Shown piece by piece: positions 16,812-26,000 of a DNA stretch of 64,000 nt. The DNA comes from Jonesia denitrificans DSM 20603 (GTDB taxonomy: Bacteria; Actinomycetota; Actinomycetes; Actinomycetales; Cellulomonadaceae), in contig NC_013174.1 in the NCBI RefSeq assembly GCF_000024065.1, positions 930,001-994,000 on the forward strand, read 5' to 3'. The notes beneath the pieces are model-generated. The model ran no database searches and had not been told where the DNA came from. It was given only the letters and a program-made list of their open reading frames with translations. Within the stretch, counting starts at the first letter, position 1, and the number at the start of each line of letters is the position of its first letter. The position numbers and the translations under genes were made by a program.

Positions 16812-17618
16812 GTGAATGATTCACCTATTGGGATTTTCGACTCCGGTGTGGGCGGGCTGACTGTTGCTCGGTCCATCCTTGATCAGTTGCCGGGTGAGTC
16901 GATCACGTACATCGGCGATACAGCGAACACCCCCTACGGGCCTAAGCCATTGGCGCTAGTTCGGGAGTTGGCGTTGACGATCATGGACCGTCTGGTGGAT
17001 GACGGCGTGAAAATGTTGGTTATTGCCTGCAACACGGCTTCTGCTGCGGTGCTTCGCGATGCGCGTGAACGGTACACGGTCGGGCGCGGTATCCCGGTGG
17101 TTGAGGTGATTTTGCCCGCTGCGCGGCGGGCTGTTGCTGCGACGCGCACCGGCAAGATAGGGGTCATTGGAACCCAGGCGACAGTTGCTTCTCGGGCGTA
17201 TGACGATGCGCTGTCGGTGGCCGCTGACCTTACTGTCTCGTCAGTTGCCTGCCCTGACTTTGTGGAACTTGTTGAGGCCGGAATCACCACTGGTCCTCGC
17301 GTCATCGAAGCAGCGACACGCTATTTGGATTCGTTGAAACATCATGATGTTGACACCCTTATTCTGGGGTGCACGCACTACCCGCTACTCACTGGTGCGA
17401 TCTCGTATGTCATGGGGGAGGACGTCACGTTGGTGTCGTCAGCTGAGGAAACAGCAAAAGATGTGTACCGCACGCTGGTGGCCCATGGGTTAGAACGTAG
17501 CCCGGAAGCCGGGCCGCCTCGTCACCAATTCTTTGCCACCGGTGACACGCACGCGTTTCACGTGTTGGCGCGCCGCTTTTTGGGGCCAGAGGTTGCAACA
17601 GTGGAGATGGTCGGATGA
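16812..17618 (+). CDS. murI: Glutamate racemase
   Basis: 268 residues from GTG 16812. MurI makes D-glutamate for peptidoglycan. The N-terminus [18 protein letters not shown] is diagnostic, and both catalytic cysteines are present: the first in [12 protein letters not shown] (about residue 74) and the second in LGCTHYPLL (about 187). The start matches the leaderless pattern. The stop overlaps the ATG of the metallo-hydrolase gene (ATGA). Confidence 0.96.
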   Translation: MNDSPIGIFDSGVGGLTVARSILDQLPGESITYIGDTANTPYGPKPLALVRELALTIMDRLVDDGVKMLVIACNTASAAVLRDARERYTVGRGIPVVEVILPAARRAVAATRTGKIGVIGTQATVASRAYDDALSVAADLTVSSVACPDFVELVEAGITTGPRVIEAATRYLDSLKHHDVDTLILGCTHYPLLTGAISYVMGEDVTLVSSAEETAKDVYRTLVAHGLERSPEAGPPRHQFFATGDTHAFHVLARRFLGPEVATVEMVG

Positions 17619-18418
17619 AACTCACAGTTCTTGGGATGGCCGGCTCATATCCTGGCCCGCAGTCACCTGCATCGAGCTACCTGGTTCAAGCAGACGACGA
17701 GGACGGGAAACAGTGGTCTGTTGTCCTTGATCTAGGCTCCGGGGCACTGGGGGCATTGCAACGGCACGTCAACCCTTTTGACGTGAACGCGGTGTTTTTA
17801 TCCCACCTGCACCCCGACCACTGCGCGGACATGGCCGGTTATTACGTGTACTACCGGTATCACCCGTCGTATGGCACGGAGAAATCCCAATGCACACCCG
17901 TCACCGTCTACGGTCCTCGGGACACCCAAGAACGCCTCGGGTGCATGTACGGGCTCGACGAGGGCGAAAACATGGATGGTCAGTTCGTCCACAACACTCT
18001 CAGTGATGGTGACCGTATCGAGGTTGGTCCACTGACCATCGATGTGCGCAGCGTGCGTCACCCCGTTGAAGCCTTTGGGTTCCGCATCGAAGGGCCCAGC
18101 GAGCACTCACCTGCAGACCGTGTCACCCTGGCCTACACCGGAGACACCGACATCTGTGACTCCCTTGACGACCTGGCAGCGAACGTGGACCTCTTTTTGT
18201 CCGAAGCGGCCTTCATCGAAGGCCGCGACGACGCAATCGAAGGGCTCCACCTGACCGGCGCAAAAGCTGGTCACATCGCAGAACGTGCAGGGGCACGATC
18301 CCTGGTTCTCACCCACATCCCCGCGTGGAACGACCCTCACGTCTCTGTGCGCGAAGCCCACGACCAGTACTCCGGCCCCATCAGCGTGGCAGAACCCGAC
18401 CGTACCTATATTCTCTAA
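17615..18418 (+). CDS. MBL-fold metallo-hydrolase
   Basis: 267 residues from ATG 17615, overlapping the murI stop by four bases. Metallo-beta-lactamase fold: the metal motif [10 protein letters not shown] (HxHxDH) near residue 68, a second histidine in [13 protein letters not shown], an aspartate in [10 protein letters not shown] and the final histidine in LVLTHIPAW. Such proteins often follow murI in actinobacteria; substrate unknown, with RNase Z-like or phosphodiesterase activity possible. Confidence 0.9.
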   Translation: MKLTVLGMAGSYPGPQSPASSYLVQADDEDGKQWSVVLDLGSGALGALQRHVNPFDVNAVFLSHLHPDHCADMAGYYVYYRYHPSYGTEKSQCTPVTVYGPRDTQERLGCMYGLDEGENMDGQFVHNTLSDGDRIEVGPLTIDVRSVRHPVEAFGFRIEGPSEHSPADRVTLAYTGDTDICDSLDDLAANVDLFLSEAAFIEGRDDAIEGLHLTGAKAGHIAERAGARSLVLTHIPAWNDPHVSVREAHDQYSGPISVAEPDRTYIL

Positions 18419-18449
18419 TTGTTTTCCCGGCGACAAGGAAGGAAATACC

Positions 18450-19082
18450 ATGTCAGCCCGCATCGTTCTTGCCACACACAACGACCACAAGGTCCGTGAA
18501 CTTGCCGCGATCCTCGCCGCAGAACCCGCGCTCGCGTTCCTTAAGGACGGTGCGGTGGTGTCCGCGTCGGCGTTCGATGTCACCCCGCCCGTTGAGGATG
18601 CGGTGACGTTCGAGGACAACGCGCTGATCAAAGCACGTGTTCTGGCACAAGAAACCGGTCTCGTTGCCATTGCTGATGACTCCGGACTTGCCGTGGACGT
18701 TCTTGGAGGAGCTCCAGGTATTTTCTCAGCCCGGTGGGCAGGAGGCCATGGGGATGATCAGGGGAACCTTGACCTGCTGTTGCGCCAACTTGAGGACGTC
18801 CCCACTGAGCACCGCTCGGCACGGTTCGTGTGTGCGGCCGCACTGGTGACCCCCAACGGGGACGAACATGTGGAACGTGGAACACTGGAAGGCACCCTCT
18901 TGACCGCGCCGCGAGGCGAGGGTGGGTTTGGGTATGACCCCATCCTTCTTCCGTTGGGTTATGACCGGTCCTGCGCTGAACTCAGCGCCGAGGAAAAGAA
19001 CGCGATCAGCCACCGAGGCAACGCGTTCCGGGCGCTAGTCCCGCATATCGTTGCTGCGTTGGGCGCGCACGCGAACAACTGA
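18450..19082 (+). CDS. rdgB: XTP/dITP diphosphatase (RdgB/HAM1 family)
   Basis: 210 residues from ATG 18450 with a ribosome site AAGGAAGG. It hydrolyses XTP and dITP to keep deaminated purines out of DNA. Family motifs: VLATHNDHKVRELAAIL at the N-terminus, TFEDNALIKA, ADDSGLAVDVLGGAPGIFSARWAG, GEGGFGYDPI and ELSAEEKNAISHRGNA. It follows the metallo-hydrolase by 31 bases. Ribonuclease PH (rph), often found between murI and rdgB in related genomes, is not here. Confidence 0.95.
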   Translation: MSARIVLATHNDHKVRELAAILAAEPALAFLKDGAVVSASAFDVTPPVEDAVTFEDNALIKARVLAQETGLVAIADDSGLAVDVLGGAPGIFSARWAGGHGDDQGNLDLLLRQLEDVPTEHRSARFVCAAALVTPNGDEHVERGTLEGTLLTAPRGEGGFGYDPILLPLGYDRSCAELSAEEKNAISHRGNAFRALVPHIVAALGAHANN

Positions 19083-19439
19083 CCCCCACACAATGCGCCA
19101 CCCCACCAACATGAGTAACAAAAATCCCAACGCAACAAAGGGGAACCCGCCACTGTTGGTGTCCCCGGCGAGGACCCGGATTGCCAACGCAAACGCCCAC
19201 GTGACAAACGCCAACATGATAGCTGCTGGCCAGACCTGAAACACGATGGGTAACCCCGTCGTGGTGGTCTGCCACTGCCGGGTAATCACCCACCCCACCA
19301 ACAACCCCAGCAAGAAAGGCCAGGCCGTGTCAGCGATCCCCACGATCGTCGCCACCTCATTGTGGGACTGCCGCCCAGCGGCAGCAAACAACACAACAAG
19401 AACCACATCGAGGGCAAACCACACGGCAACGAGTCTCAC
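19035..19439 (-). CDS. DUF3054 family membrane protein
   Basis: 134 residues from GTG 19439: a TACGGT -10 box six bases upstream favours this start over the TTG at 19457. Four hydrophobic helices and conserved phrases such as WPFLLGLLVGWVITR and VTWAFALAIRVLAGD match actinobacterial DUF3054. Function unknown. The last 48 bases run antisense over the end of rdgB. Confidence 0.82.
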   Translation of the reverse strand: MRLVAVWFALDVVLVVLFAAAGRQSHNEVATIVGIADTAWPFLLGLLVGWVITRQWQTTTTGLPIVFQVWPAAIMLAFVTWAFALAIRVLAGDTNSGGFPFVALGFLLLMLVGWRIVWGSVVRVRAQRSNDMRD

Positions 19440-19458
19440 CCCATTACCGTAACCCAAC

Positions 19459-19464
19459 TAGTAT
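19459..19464 (+). promoter_or_regulatory. Putative -10 box deciding the ABC-F start
   Basis: TAGTAT lies seven bases before ATG 19472 and itself contains part of the earlier in-frame ATG at 19463, so the later ATG is more likely used. Confidence 0.5.
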
Positions 19465-19471
19465 GGGAACA

Positions 19472-21127
19472 ATGCACCTCCACGCCGACTCCTTGAGCTA
19501 CTCCTACCCGGACAACGAGGTGTTCCACAACCTCACCTTCACGGTCAACCAAGGCGACCGCATCGCCATTGTGGGGGAGAACGGCTGCGGAAAATCCACC
19601 CTCTTGTCCATCCTTGCTGGGGAACGAGACCCCCACGAAGGTCATATCACCCGTGACGGCACCTGCACGTATGTGAGCCAAGAACTACACCCCCACAACG
19701 ACACCCTCGGCGACCTCATCGATGCCGCCCTTGCTCAGGTGACAGAAGTTGGGCAGGAACTCGAGCGCGCATCGGCAGCTTTTGACCATGATCACGGCAC
19801 CATGGCTGACCTCGCTGACCTTCTTGCCACACTGAACTACCTCGCCCCCTGGCAAGCCGAACAACGCATCAACACCGCACTGTCACGCTTAAGCGCCCCC
19901 ACTGATCGCACCCGCCAACTCACCCACATGTCAGTAGGTGAACGTTTCCGCGCGCGCCTCGCCATTCACCTGGCGTCACGGGCCGATTTCCTCCTCCTTG
20001 ACGAGCCCACCAACCACCTTGACGCGACCGGGATTGCGTTCCTCACCCACGTCCTTACGACCTGGCGTGGAGGGGTCATCTTTGTCACCCACGACCGTCA
20101 ACTCCTCGACGACACCGCCACTGCGATCTTCGACATGGACCCCACCATGGATGGCACCCCCAAGCTCTACGGTGAGCCGGGGTACTTGAAGTTCCGGTTC
20201 GCCAAGAACGAATACCGCCGCAAGTGGCGCTCCCTGTACCAGGCACAACAAAAACGCCTCGCACGACTAGAGCACCGGCTGGATCGCTCCTATGAAGGGC
20301 TATCTGATGAATGGCGGCCACCCAAAGGCTCCCAAAAACACAGGCGAGGAACACGCGCACGCATCCACGTCAAAGCCGCCGACCGGCTCGTGGAATCCGG
20401 GAAAGCCAACGCCCTGCCGATCCCACCACCCCCTCCACACCTCAACTTCCCAGACCTGCCCGCCCTGAACCCCGGGTGGGAAGCTGACGCAACCCTGATT
20501 GAGATCCGTAATCCGCGCATCGGCAAAGACACAGTCCGATTGCACCTGCCCGGACAGCGCGTTGTGATCCCACCGTCAGGGCGCCTTTTGATCACCGGCG
20601 CGAACGCCGCCGGAAAATCCACCCTCCTTGCAGCGCTCGCCGGGCAACTGCCCGTGGACCAGGGGTACCGTTATGCGCGTGCCGATGTGCGCATCGGCGT
20701 GGTGATGCAAGAATCACCCAACCGGGTGGGGGCAAGCGGTGACACTGATCCCACCGGCTTTGACGCGGCAGCGCGCGTTGGGTTGGACCTCCTGGAATCG
20801 GGGCAACTTGACCCTGACCACATCATGCCCGTGGCGTACCTAGGCTTACTCACCGATGAGGAACTTGACACGCCGTTGTCACAACTGTCCACCGGGCAAC
20901 GCCGACGCTTCGATGTGGCCTGTGCGCTCCTTGCCAAACCGCACGTTCTCCTGCTGGACGAACCCACGAACCACCTGTCAATCGACCTTGTCGATGATTT
21001 GTGTCAACACCTGCTCCACACGGCGGCTGCTGTGGTTGTCGCCTCCCACGACAGAACCATTCAGCGGGACTTCACCCAGTGGCCACACCTACACATTGAG
21101 CACGCTTCCGCGGCTGGGGGTCACTAA
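19472..21127 (+). CDS. ABC-F family ATPase
   Basis: 551 residues from ATG 19472 (554 from 19463). Two ABC domains without membrane segments: first Walker A GENGCGKST, signature SVGERFRARLA, Walker B LLLDEPTNHLD and switch THDRQ; second Walker A GANAAGKST, signature LSTGQRRRFDVA, Walker B LLLDEPTNHLS and ASHDR. ABC-F proteins bind the ribosomal E site and can relieve stalling or protect from antibiotics. The linker between domains (about residues 230-330) is long and basic. It may be a resistance-type or housekeeping ABC-F; the sequence does not decide. Confidence 0.88.
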   Translation: MHLHADSLSYSYPDNEVFHNLTFTVNQGDRIAIVGENGCGKSTLLSILAGERDPHEGHITRDGTCTYVSQELHPHNDTLGDLIDAALAQVTEVGQELERASAAFDHDHGTMADLADLLATLNYLAPWQAEQRINTALSRLSAPTDRTRQLTHMSVGERFRARLAIHLASRADFLLLDEPTNHLDATGIAFLTHVLTTWRGGVIFVTHDRQLLDDTATAIFDMDPTMDGTPKLYGEPGYLKFRFAKNEYRRKWRSLYQAQQKRLARLEHRLDRSYEGLSDEWRPPKGSQKHRRGTRARIHVKAADRLVESGKANALPIPPPPPHLNFPDLPALNPGWEADATLIEIRNPRIGKDTVRLHLPGQRVVIPPSGRLLITGANAAGKSTLLAALAGQLPVDQGYRYARADVRIGVVMQESPNRVGASGDTDPTGFDAAARVGLDLLESGQLDPDHIMPVAYLGLLTDEELDTPLSQLSTGQRRRFDVACALLAKPHVLLLDEPTNHLSIDLVDDLCQHLLHTAAAVVVASHDRTIQRDFTQWPHLHIEHASAAGGH

Positions 21128-21128
21128 G

Positions 21129-21704
21129 TTACGACAGGTCGGGCAGGCGACCCGCGTGGGCGAGCGCCTGCTTTAACAACATGTCCTGACCGCCTTGCAT
21201 GTGAGCGAGGATGCGTGGCGAACACGCTTCCTCTGGGGTTAGCCAGGTCAGTTCAAGGTTGTTTTGTTGCGGAGAACAGTCGCCGCGCACCGGCACAATA
21301 TAGGCAAGTGACACCGCGTGGTGCCGGTCATCATAGAACGGTGTCACACCAGGGGTGGGAAAATACTCCGCCACAGTGAACGGTTGCGGGGACGCTGGAA
21401 TCGACGGTAAAGCCACCGGACCAAGATCCTTTTCAATGTGCCGCACCAACGCATCACGAACCCGTTCGTGATACATCACCCGACCTGACACAAGGGCACG
21501 CATCATGTGCCCGGACTCAGTGGCGCGTAATAATAATCCGACCTGGATGACATCACCAGACTCATCCACCCGCACAGGCACGGCGTCAACGTACACCAAG
21601 GGAAGCAGGCTGCGTACCTCATCCATTCGGTGTGCATCAAGCCACCCCACCGGGTTGGGGCGGTCACCAAAGCTTGGGTCAGGGAAATCCACTGTGTCAG
21701 TCAC
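21129..21704 (-). CDS. NUDIX-hydrolase-like protein (DUF4916)
   Basis: 191 residues from GTG 21704, convergent with the ABC-F gene with one base between stops. The fold resembles the actinobacterial DUF4916/NUDIX group: a beta-rich core (VYVDAVPVRVDESGDVIQVGLLLR, read in parts), SLAYIVPVRGD and the end LTWLTPEEA. I do not see a clean Nudix box GxxxxxExxxxxxxREUxEE, so catalytic activity is doubtful. Confidence 0.7.
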   Translation of the reverse strand: MTDTVDFPDPSFGDRPNPVGWLDAHRMDEVRSLLPLVYVDAVPVRVDESGDVIQVGLLLRATESGHMMRALVSGRVMYHERVRDALVRHIEKDLGPVALPSIPASPQPFTVAEYFPTPGVTPFYDDRHHAVSLAYIVPVRGDCSPQQNNLELTWLTPEEACSPRILAHMQGGQDMLLKQALAHAGRLPDLS

Positions 21705-21915
21705 CCCTTTGTTCTACCCTGCCCCACCCCATCTGCGCACCTGGGCGCGCTCCCAACCCCCAGGACTTCACTGAGGTTCGCCAACAGCCAAACAACCGGC
21801 GGAACATAGTGAACCCCGGTAGTGTTTTGACAGAACGGATTTGGTGGCACCTGAGCTGCTGGATCACTTCACTGTGTAACCCAGTGAAGACACCCGCACA
21901 GAAAAGAGGTCTCAC

Positions 21916-22296
21916 TTGGCCACCCACGACATCACCAAAGAACAGTTCGCTGACACAGTCGCCAACAACGACATCGTCCTGGTCGACTTTTGGGCTGAAT
22001 GGTGCGGACCCTGCAAACAGTTCGGACCTATTTTTGAGCAATCCTCCGAACAGCACTCGGACATCTACTACGCGAAGGTTGACACAGAAGCTGAGCAGGA
22101 ACTCGCTGCTGCGCTGCAAATCACCTCCATCCCCACACTGATGGCATTCCGTGAAGGAATCCTCGTGTTCGCTCAGCCTGGCGCCCTGCCAGCACAGTCC
22201 CTCCAGCAGGTTGTTGACGGTGTGAAAGGTCTCGACATGGACGATGTGCGCAAGCAACTCGCGCAAGCTCAGGCAGAAGAAGCAGCACAGCAGTAA
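21916..22296 (+). CDS. trxA: Thioredoxin
   Basis: 126 residues from TTG 21916, with AAAGAGGT as ribosome site. The active site WCGPCK (Cys30, Cys33) sits in FWAEWCGPCKQF, and the cis-proline follows in ITSIPTLMAFREG. It has about 15 extra residues at the C-terminus (QLAQAQAEEAAQQ) beyond a standard thioredoxin. It reduces cytoplasmic disulphides; no thioredoxin reductase is adjacent. It may be a secondary thioredoxin. Confidence 0.9.
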   Translation: MATHDITKEQFADTVANNDIVLVDFWAEWCGPCKQFGPIFEQSSEQHSDIYYAKVDTEAEQELAAALQITSIPTLMAFREGILVFAQPGALPAQSLQQVVDGVKGLDMDDVRKQLAQAQAEEAAQQ

Positions 22297-22350
22297 CGCT
22301 CACACTGTGAGACAGCAGGCACGGTCTACCTTGCAACGCTGACCGAGACA

Positions 22351-22386
22351 ACGGCGGGGTGCCCCATGAAGGGGTGCCCCGCCGTT
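22351..22386 (+). terminator. Hairpin after thioredoxin gene
   Basis: ACGGCGGGG pairs with CCCCGCCGT around an inner G/C-rich stretch; it lies 54 bases after the thioredoxin stop. The rest of 22297-22558 shows nothing else recognisable. Confidence 0.6.
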
Positions 22387-22558
22387 GCTGTCCCCAACAA
22401 CATGGGATGAATCCCCACGTTATGGCTGGTCAGTCCATTGACGGGGCGGTTGACCGCAACTAGGGTGTGATAGAAGCAAAAACCACGGACTTGCGTGAAC
22501 ACGTGAATTGCGCAAATAGCCTGAGGGGCTTGATTGTGAAGAGGAACGAAGACAACCG

Positions 22559-23155
22559 ATGAATGGTCGTCGTTGGATGGTCCTAGCCGCCGTGGTTGGT
22601 GTGTCCACACTTTCAGCGTGCGCTTCTCAGGGGCACGACAGTGATGAAACGCTGCCAACTTACACGCCGCCAGCGTGGATGGCTGAGGTTCGTGCGCAAA
22701 ATGAGGAATACGCTAACGCGGGGGTGGCTTGTTTGGCTGCTCACGGAGTTGAAGGAACGGCGGACAACGGAACTTTTGGGATCTCCTACGGCCCGCAGAG
22801 CCAAGGGGCGCTCACACATATGACTGATGAGGAAGCGGATGCTCTCCTCACTGAATGTTCTGAGTCCCTCTCTCTTCCCGATTACGTGAATAACTCCGCA
22901 GACGAAGAATATGATCGAGTTCTTGACCTACGGGAATGTGTGATTGCTCAAGGATATGACATGCCTGATGCGCCGTCGCGTGAGGTGTGGACTGAACAAT
23001 GGGAGCGGACCAGAGATGCATGGGTCCCCTATTATCACGAAATGACACTTGATCCTGATGGTCTTGAACGACACAAAGTCACTGTCGAAGAAATGAACCG
23101 GTTACAGAGTATTTGTGTACCGTCCACCGTGGGAGCAACCACTGTCAGTAGGTAG
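22559..23155 (+). CDS. Lipoprotein of unknown function
   Basis: 198 residues from ATG 22559. Signal peptide with lipobox LSAC (Cys at about 21). The mature part is acidic, has Trp-rich helices (PPAWMAEVRAQNEEYA, EVWTEQWERTRDAW) and five cysteines (VACLAAHG, LTECSES, LRECVIAQG, QSICVP), two to four of which may form disulphides. Similar layout occurs in many actinobacterial exported proteins without known function. Monocistronic. Confidence 0.7.
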   Translation: MNGRRWMVLAAVVGVSTLSACASQGHDSDETLPTYTPPAWMAEVRAQNEEYANAGVACLAAHGVEGTADNGTFGISYGPQSQGALTHMTDEEADALLTECSESLSLPDYVNNSADEEYDRVLDLRECVIAQGYDMPDAPSREVWTEQWERTRDAWVPYYHEMTLDPDGLERHKVTVEEMNRLQSICVPSTVGATTVSR

Positions 23156-23190
23156 GACATGACAAAAACAATGCGCCACCTGCGCGCCCC

Positions 23191-23988
23191 CTAACGCACT
23201 GTGTAGGCAAGATCAGTGACCACCCGGTCCTTCTCCAACCCTTTCCGCTCAAAACTCGTTAACGGACGCCCCTCAAAACGGTCCGTACTCACCAACGTGA
23301 ACTGCGGGTGCGCATCGAAAGTTTCCCGCATATGATCCGCATAATCCTGCCAATCAGTAGCCAACCGCACCACACCACCAGGGCGAAGCACACGCGTCAA
23401 ACGGTCAAGGAACGCAGGCTGAATCAACCGACGCTTATGGTGACGGGACTTATGCCACGGGTCAGGGAAGAAAATCCACACTTCATCAACACCCGCAGCA
23501 GGCAAATACGTGTCCACTGCCTGCGCTGCATCCGCATGAATCACCCGAACATTTGACACACCCGTCCGACGAATCCGATACAACGTCGACGCGATCCCCG
23601 GCACATACACTTCTAACGCCAAAAAATCAGTATCCGACGCCTGCTGTGCGGCATGAACCACACACTCACCCTGCCCAGACCCAATCTCCACCACAAGCCG
23701 CCCCGAACGACCAAACACCTCACCAGGATCAAAAACAGCCTCAGGAGCAATCGAGGTTCGCGACATCAACCGGGGCGGAGCAATCACAAACAACGGAGCC
23801 AACTCATCCCACGCCCGCTGCTGACGGCCCTTCAACCGCGTCGACCGGGACACAAACGACACAATCTTGGGCCGGTGCTCACCAGCCTCTACCTGCCCCT
23901 CACCCATCTCCTCCACAGGTGCCACAGCGTCACCATCACCAGGTTCATCAGGGCTCACAGACACAGATGCGGCGTCGTTATTCACCAC
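23191..23988 (-). CDS. trmB: tRNA (guanine-N7-)-methyltransferase
   Basis: 265 residues from GTG 23988. TrmB puts m7G at position 46 of tRNAs. The AdoMet motif VVEIGSGQGECVV, LALEVYVPGIASTLYRI, the diagnostic VWIFFPDPWHKSRHHKRR and the FERKGLEK tail are all present. The first 45 residues are an acidic extension seen in some actinobacterial TrmB proteins. The TFDAHPQFTLV segment near the end is family-typical. Confidence 0.95.
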   Translation of the reverse strand: MVNNDAASVSVSPDEPGDGDAVAPVEEMGEGQVEAGEHRPKIVSFVSRSTRLKGRQQRAWDELAPLFVIAPPRLMSRTSIAPEAVFDPGEVFGRSGRLVVEIGSGQGECVVHAAQQASDTDFLALEVYVPGIASTLYRIRRTGVSNVRVIHADAAQAVDTYLPAAGVDEVWIFFPDPWHKSRHHKRRLIQPAFLDRLTRVLRPGGVVRLATDWQDYADHMRETFDAHPQFTLVSTDRFEGRPLTSFERKGLEKDRVVTDLAYTVR

Positions 23989-24097
23989 TCAACTCACATT
24001 CCTTCAGTCAGGCGCCAAGCGCCCACATCACAGCGCGGGATCAACGACCCAGTCTAGTGCCAGATACACTCACAAAGACGCAACCAAAGGAGACACG

Positions 24098-24712
24098 ATG
24101 TACATCAAAGTGTGTGGACTCACCGACCCCCACGCCATCGACGCAGCCCAAGCCGCACACGTTGACGCCATCGGATTCGTCCACGCCCCCACCAGCCCCC
24201 GCCACCTCACACCACCACACATCAGCACACTCACCGCCACCGTGGACTGCACCATCGACACTGTCCTCGTTGTCGCCACCACCCCCATCGCCGACGCGCT
24301 CGCGCTTGCAGAATCTACCGGTGTTAGTGTGCTTCAACTTCACGGCCAATACAGTGACGACGATGTGGCGTACGCTGCGGCCCGTTTTCCCCGTGTGTGG
24401 CGAGCCACCTCGCTATCGGCCAGCCCAAACCTCACGGTCGGTGCGTATGGTGAGGAACTCTTGCTTCTCGATGCGCCCCAGGCAGGGTCAGGACACACCT
24501 GGGATTTCGCGGCGCTTGCTCACCGCCGACCAACTGGCCGGTGGTTGTTGGCCGGCGGGCTCACCCCAGACAATGTTGCAGACGCGATCACCACCACGTC
24601 ACCGTGGGGTGTGGACGTGTCAAGCGGTGTGGAAAGCGCCCCTGGAGTCAAAGACCCCGCGAAGATTGCGGCATTTGTACAGGCCGCCAGAGGAGTATCG
24701 TGTCCCCGGTGA
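24098..24712 (+). CDS. trpF: Phosphoribosylanthranilate isomerase
   Basis: 204 residues from ATG 24098 with AAAGGAGA as ribosome site. TrpF catalyses the third step of tryptophan synthesis. The N-terminus YIKVCGLTDPHAIDAA holds the catalytic Cys, VSVLQLHGQYSDDD and LLLDAPQAGSGHTWDF give the phosphate-binding barrel, and WLLAGGLTPDNVADAI plus GVDVSSGVESAPGVKD are diagnostic. No other trp gene is in the window, so it is separate from the operon. An acetyltransferase relic on the opposite strand overlaps its 3' end. Confidence 0.92.
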   Translation: MYIKVCGLTDPHAIDAAQAAHVDAIGFVHAPTSPRHLTPPHISTLTATVDCTIDTVLVVATTPIADALALAESTGVSVLQLHGQYSDDDVAYAAARFPRVWRATSLSASPNLTVGAYGEELLLLDAPQAGSGHTWDFAALAHRRPTGRWLLAGGLTPDNVADAITTTSPWGVDVSSGVESAPGVKDPAKIAAFVQAARGVSCPR

Positions 24713-24821
24713 CTAGTGGGGTCACGTACCGTGTCCACGGGTAGTCAGCAAACGCATCGGCAAGAGTGTCAGCAGCTTGGTCAAGGTCACGTTCGTGCGC
24801 AATTCGCACAGACACCTGCAC
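24648..24821 (-). pseudogene. GNAT acetyltransferase, N-terminal relic
   Basis: A GTG at 24821 follows a good ribosome site (GAAAGGAAGG). The first 35 residues (VSVRIAHERDLDQAADTLADAF and DYPWTRYVTP) look like the start of a GNAT acyltransferase, but the frame ends after 57 codons where trpF begins on the other strand, so the catalytic acetyl-CoA site is lost. Probably the remains of a gene truncated when trpF was brought alongside. Confidence 0.5.
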
Positions 24822-24843
24822 GTTCCTTCCTTTCGTATGAGCC

Positions 24844-25140
24844 TTACTGGTCAGGAACCCTGAGGCCCGTCCGGGTGTCAATTTCGCGAAGAAGCGTGGC
24901 AAGGCGAGCATCACGTGAGCCAACGATCTCTGTCACCCTGTTCACGGGCGCGAGCGCACAGGAGTTAACCAGTTCCAAGAGCGCGTCGTTCATAGCATCG
25001 CGCAGCAGCGCGGCTGTGTGCTTGTCGAGGATGACAGTAAGTATGAGATCACCATTTATTCCTCCTGCTGCAACACTGACCGGGGAATTTATTACTACCG
25101 GACGTACGAGAATAGTCAGCTGAGCGCCGTGGACATACAC
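24844..25140 (-). CDS. Hypothetical protein
   Basis: 98 residues from GTG 25140, 22 bases upstream of the acetyltransferase relic. The sequence contains a hydrophobic start (LTILVRPVVI) and an amphipathic helix (HTAALLRDAMNDALLELV). I do not recognise it. A weak TAGGTC -10 lies six bases before the GTG. It may itself be a relic. Confidence 0.35.
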   Translation of the reverse strand: MYVHGAQLTILVRPVVINSPVSVAAGGINGDLILTVILDKHTAALLRDAMNDALLELVNSCALAPVNRVTEIVGSRDARLATLLREIDTRTGLRVPDQ

Positions 25141-25356
25141 CGTGAGGACCTAGACTCCGATGCGCTAGTGACTTTCCCCTTGATCACCGGGCAGCAGATT
25201 CACCGTCAGAACTGAACCAGGGCTAGTGTTGCTGTGGGGCTGGTCACCGTGCCCCTGTACCCTCGGTACCGAGTGCGTTGAGCACCAATTCTGCCCTCGG
25301 AACACGAAACCCCTGACCCAAGAGTACTCCCGGGTCAGGGGTTGACGTCGTTCACG

Positions 25357-25438
25357 TGCGCGAGGGGGGACTTGAACCCCCACGTCCGAAGACACTGGAA
25401 CCTAAATCCAGCGCGTCTGCCAATTTCGCCACTCGCGC
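25357..25438 (-). tRNA. tRNA-Leu (anticodon TAG)
   Basis: Read on the minus strand: acceptor GCGCGAG pairs with CTCGCGC, anticodon stem CTGGA/TCCAG with loop TTTAGGT (TAG), a long variable arm and T arm GGGGGTTCAAGTCCCCC. No CCA is encoded. Confidence 0.95.
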
Positions 25439-25463
25439 GCACCCACAAGTGTACGGGATATTT

Positions 25464-25937
25464 TTACCCGTCGAGACCAAGGTCCCGCCGTAGGCGTGCC
25501 ACGTGCCCGGTTGCTTTCACGTTGTACAGGGCGTGAGTGATGGTGTGGTCCTCATCCAGGACGAAGGTGGAGCGGATAATTCCCATCACGGTACGCCCGT
25601 AATTGTTCTTCTCACCGTAAGCGCCGTAAGCAGTGGCAATGGTTTTGTCAGGGTCGGCGACAAGCGGGAAGGTGAGGTGTTCTTTGTCTGCGAAGGACGC
25701 GAGTTTGTCCGCGGAGTCGGGGGAGACCCCAATGACCGTGTATCCGGCACCTTGGAGGGACGCCAACGAGTCGCGGAAGTCACACGCCTGGGTGGTGCAA
25801 CCGGGAGTGCCAGCTGCGGGGTAAAAATAGAGGATCACTTTCTTGCCCGCCGCATCGGCAAGAGAAAATTCCTCACCTGTTGCAGTGGGGGCGGTGAAAG
25901 CGGGTGCGGGTGTTCCGGGTTCAAGGCGAACAGACAT
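25464..25937 (-). CDS. bcp: Thioredoxin-dependent thiol peroxidase (BCP-type peroxiredoxin)
   Basis: 157 residues from ATG 25937; the upstream extension to 25979 has no family match. The peroxidatic Cys47 is in GTPGCTTQACDFRD, with resolving Cys52 five residues later, the atypical two-cysteine arrangement of BCP. It reduces hydroperoxides using thioredoxin. The tRNA-Leu gene lies on the same strand after it. It is divergent from the GroES-like gene; the 63 bases between carry the latter's -10 box. Confidence 0.94.
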   Translation of the reverse strand: MSVRLEPGTPAPAFTAPTATGEEFSLADAAGKKVILYFYPAAGTPGCTTQACDFRDSLASLQGAGYTVIGVSPDSADKLASFADKEHLTFPLVADPDKTIATAYGAYGEKNNYGRTVMGIIRSTFVLDEDHTITHALYNVKATGHVARLRRDLGLDG

Positions 25938-25987
25938 GACAACCTTCCACAAGGTGTGAGCATTAACGGTCAGGGCCATGCTATCGG

Positions 25988-25993
25988 TACCGT
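25988..25993 (+). promoter_or_regulatory. Putative -10 box of leaderless GroES-like gene
   Basis: TACCGT lies seven bases before GTG 26001. Confidence 0.5.
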
Positions 25994-26000
25994 AGAGGGT

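Noticed and set aside
23553-24716. 387-codon Pro/Thr-rich open frame on the plus strand
   Set aside because: It is opposite trmB and then out of frame with trpF; composition is typical of a shadow frame and both true genes match known families.
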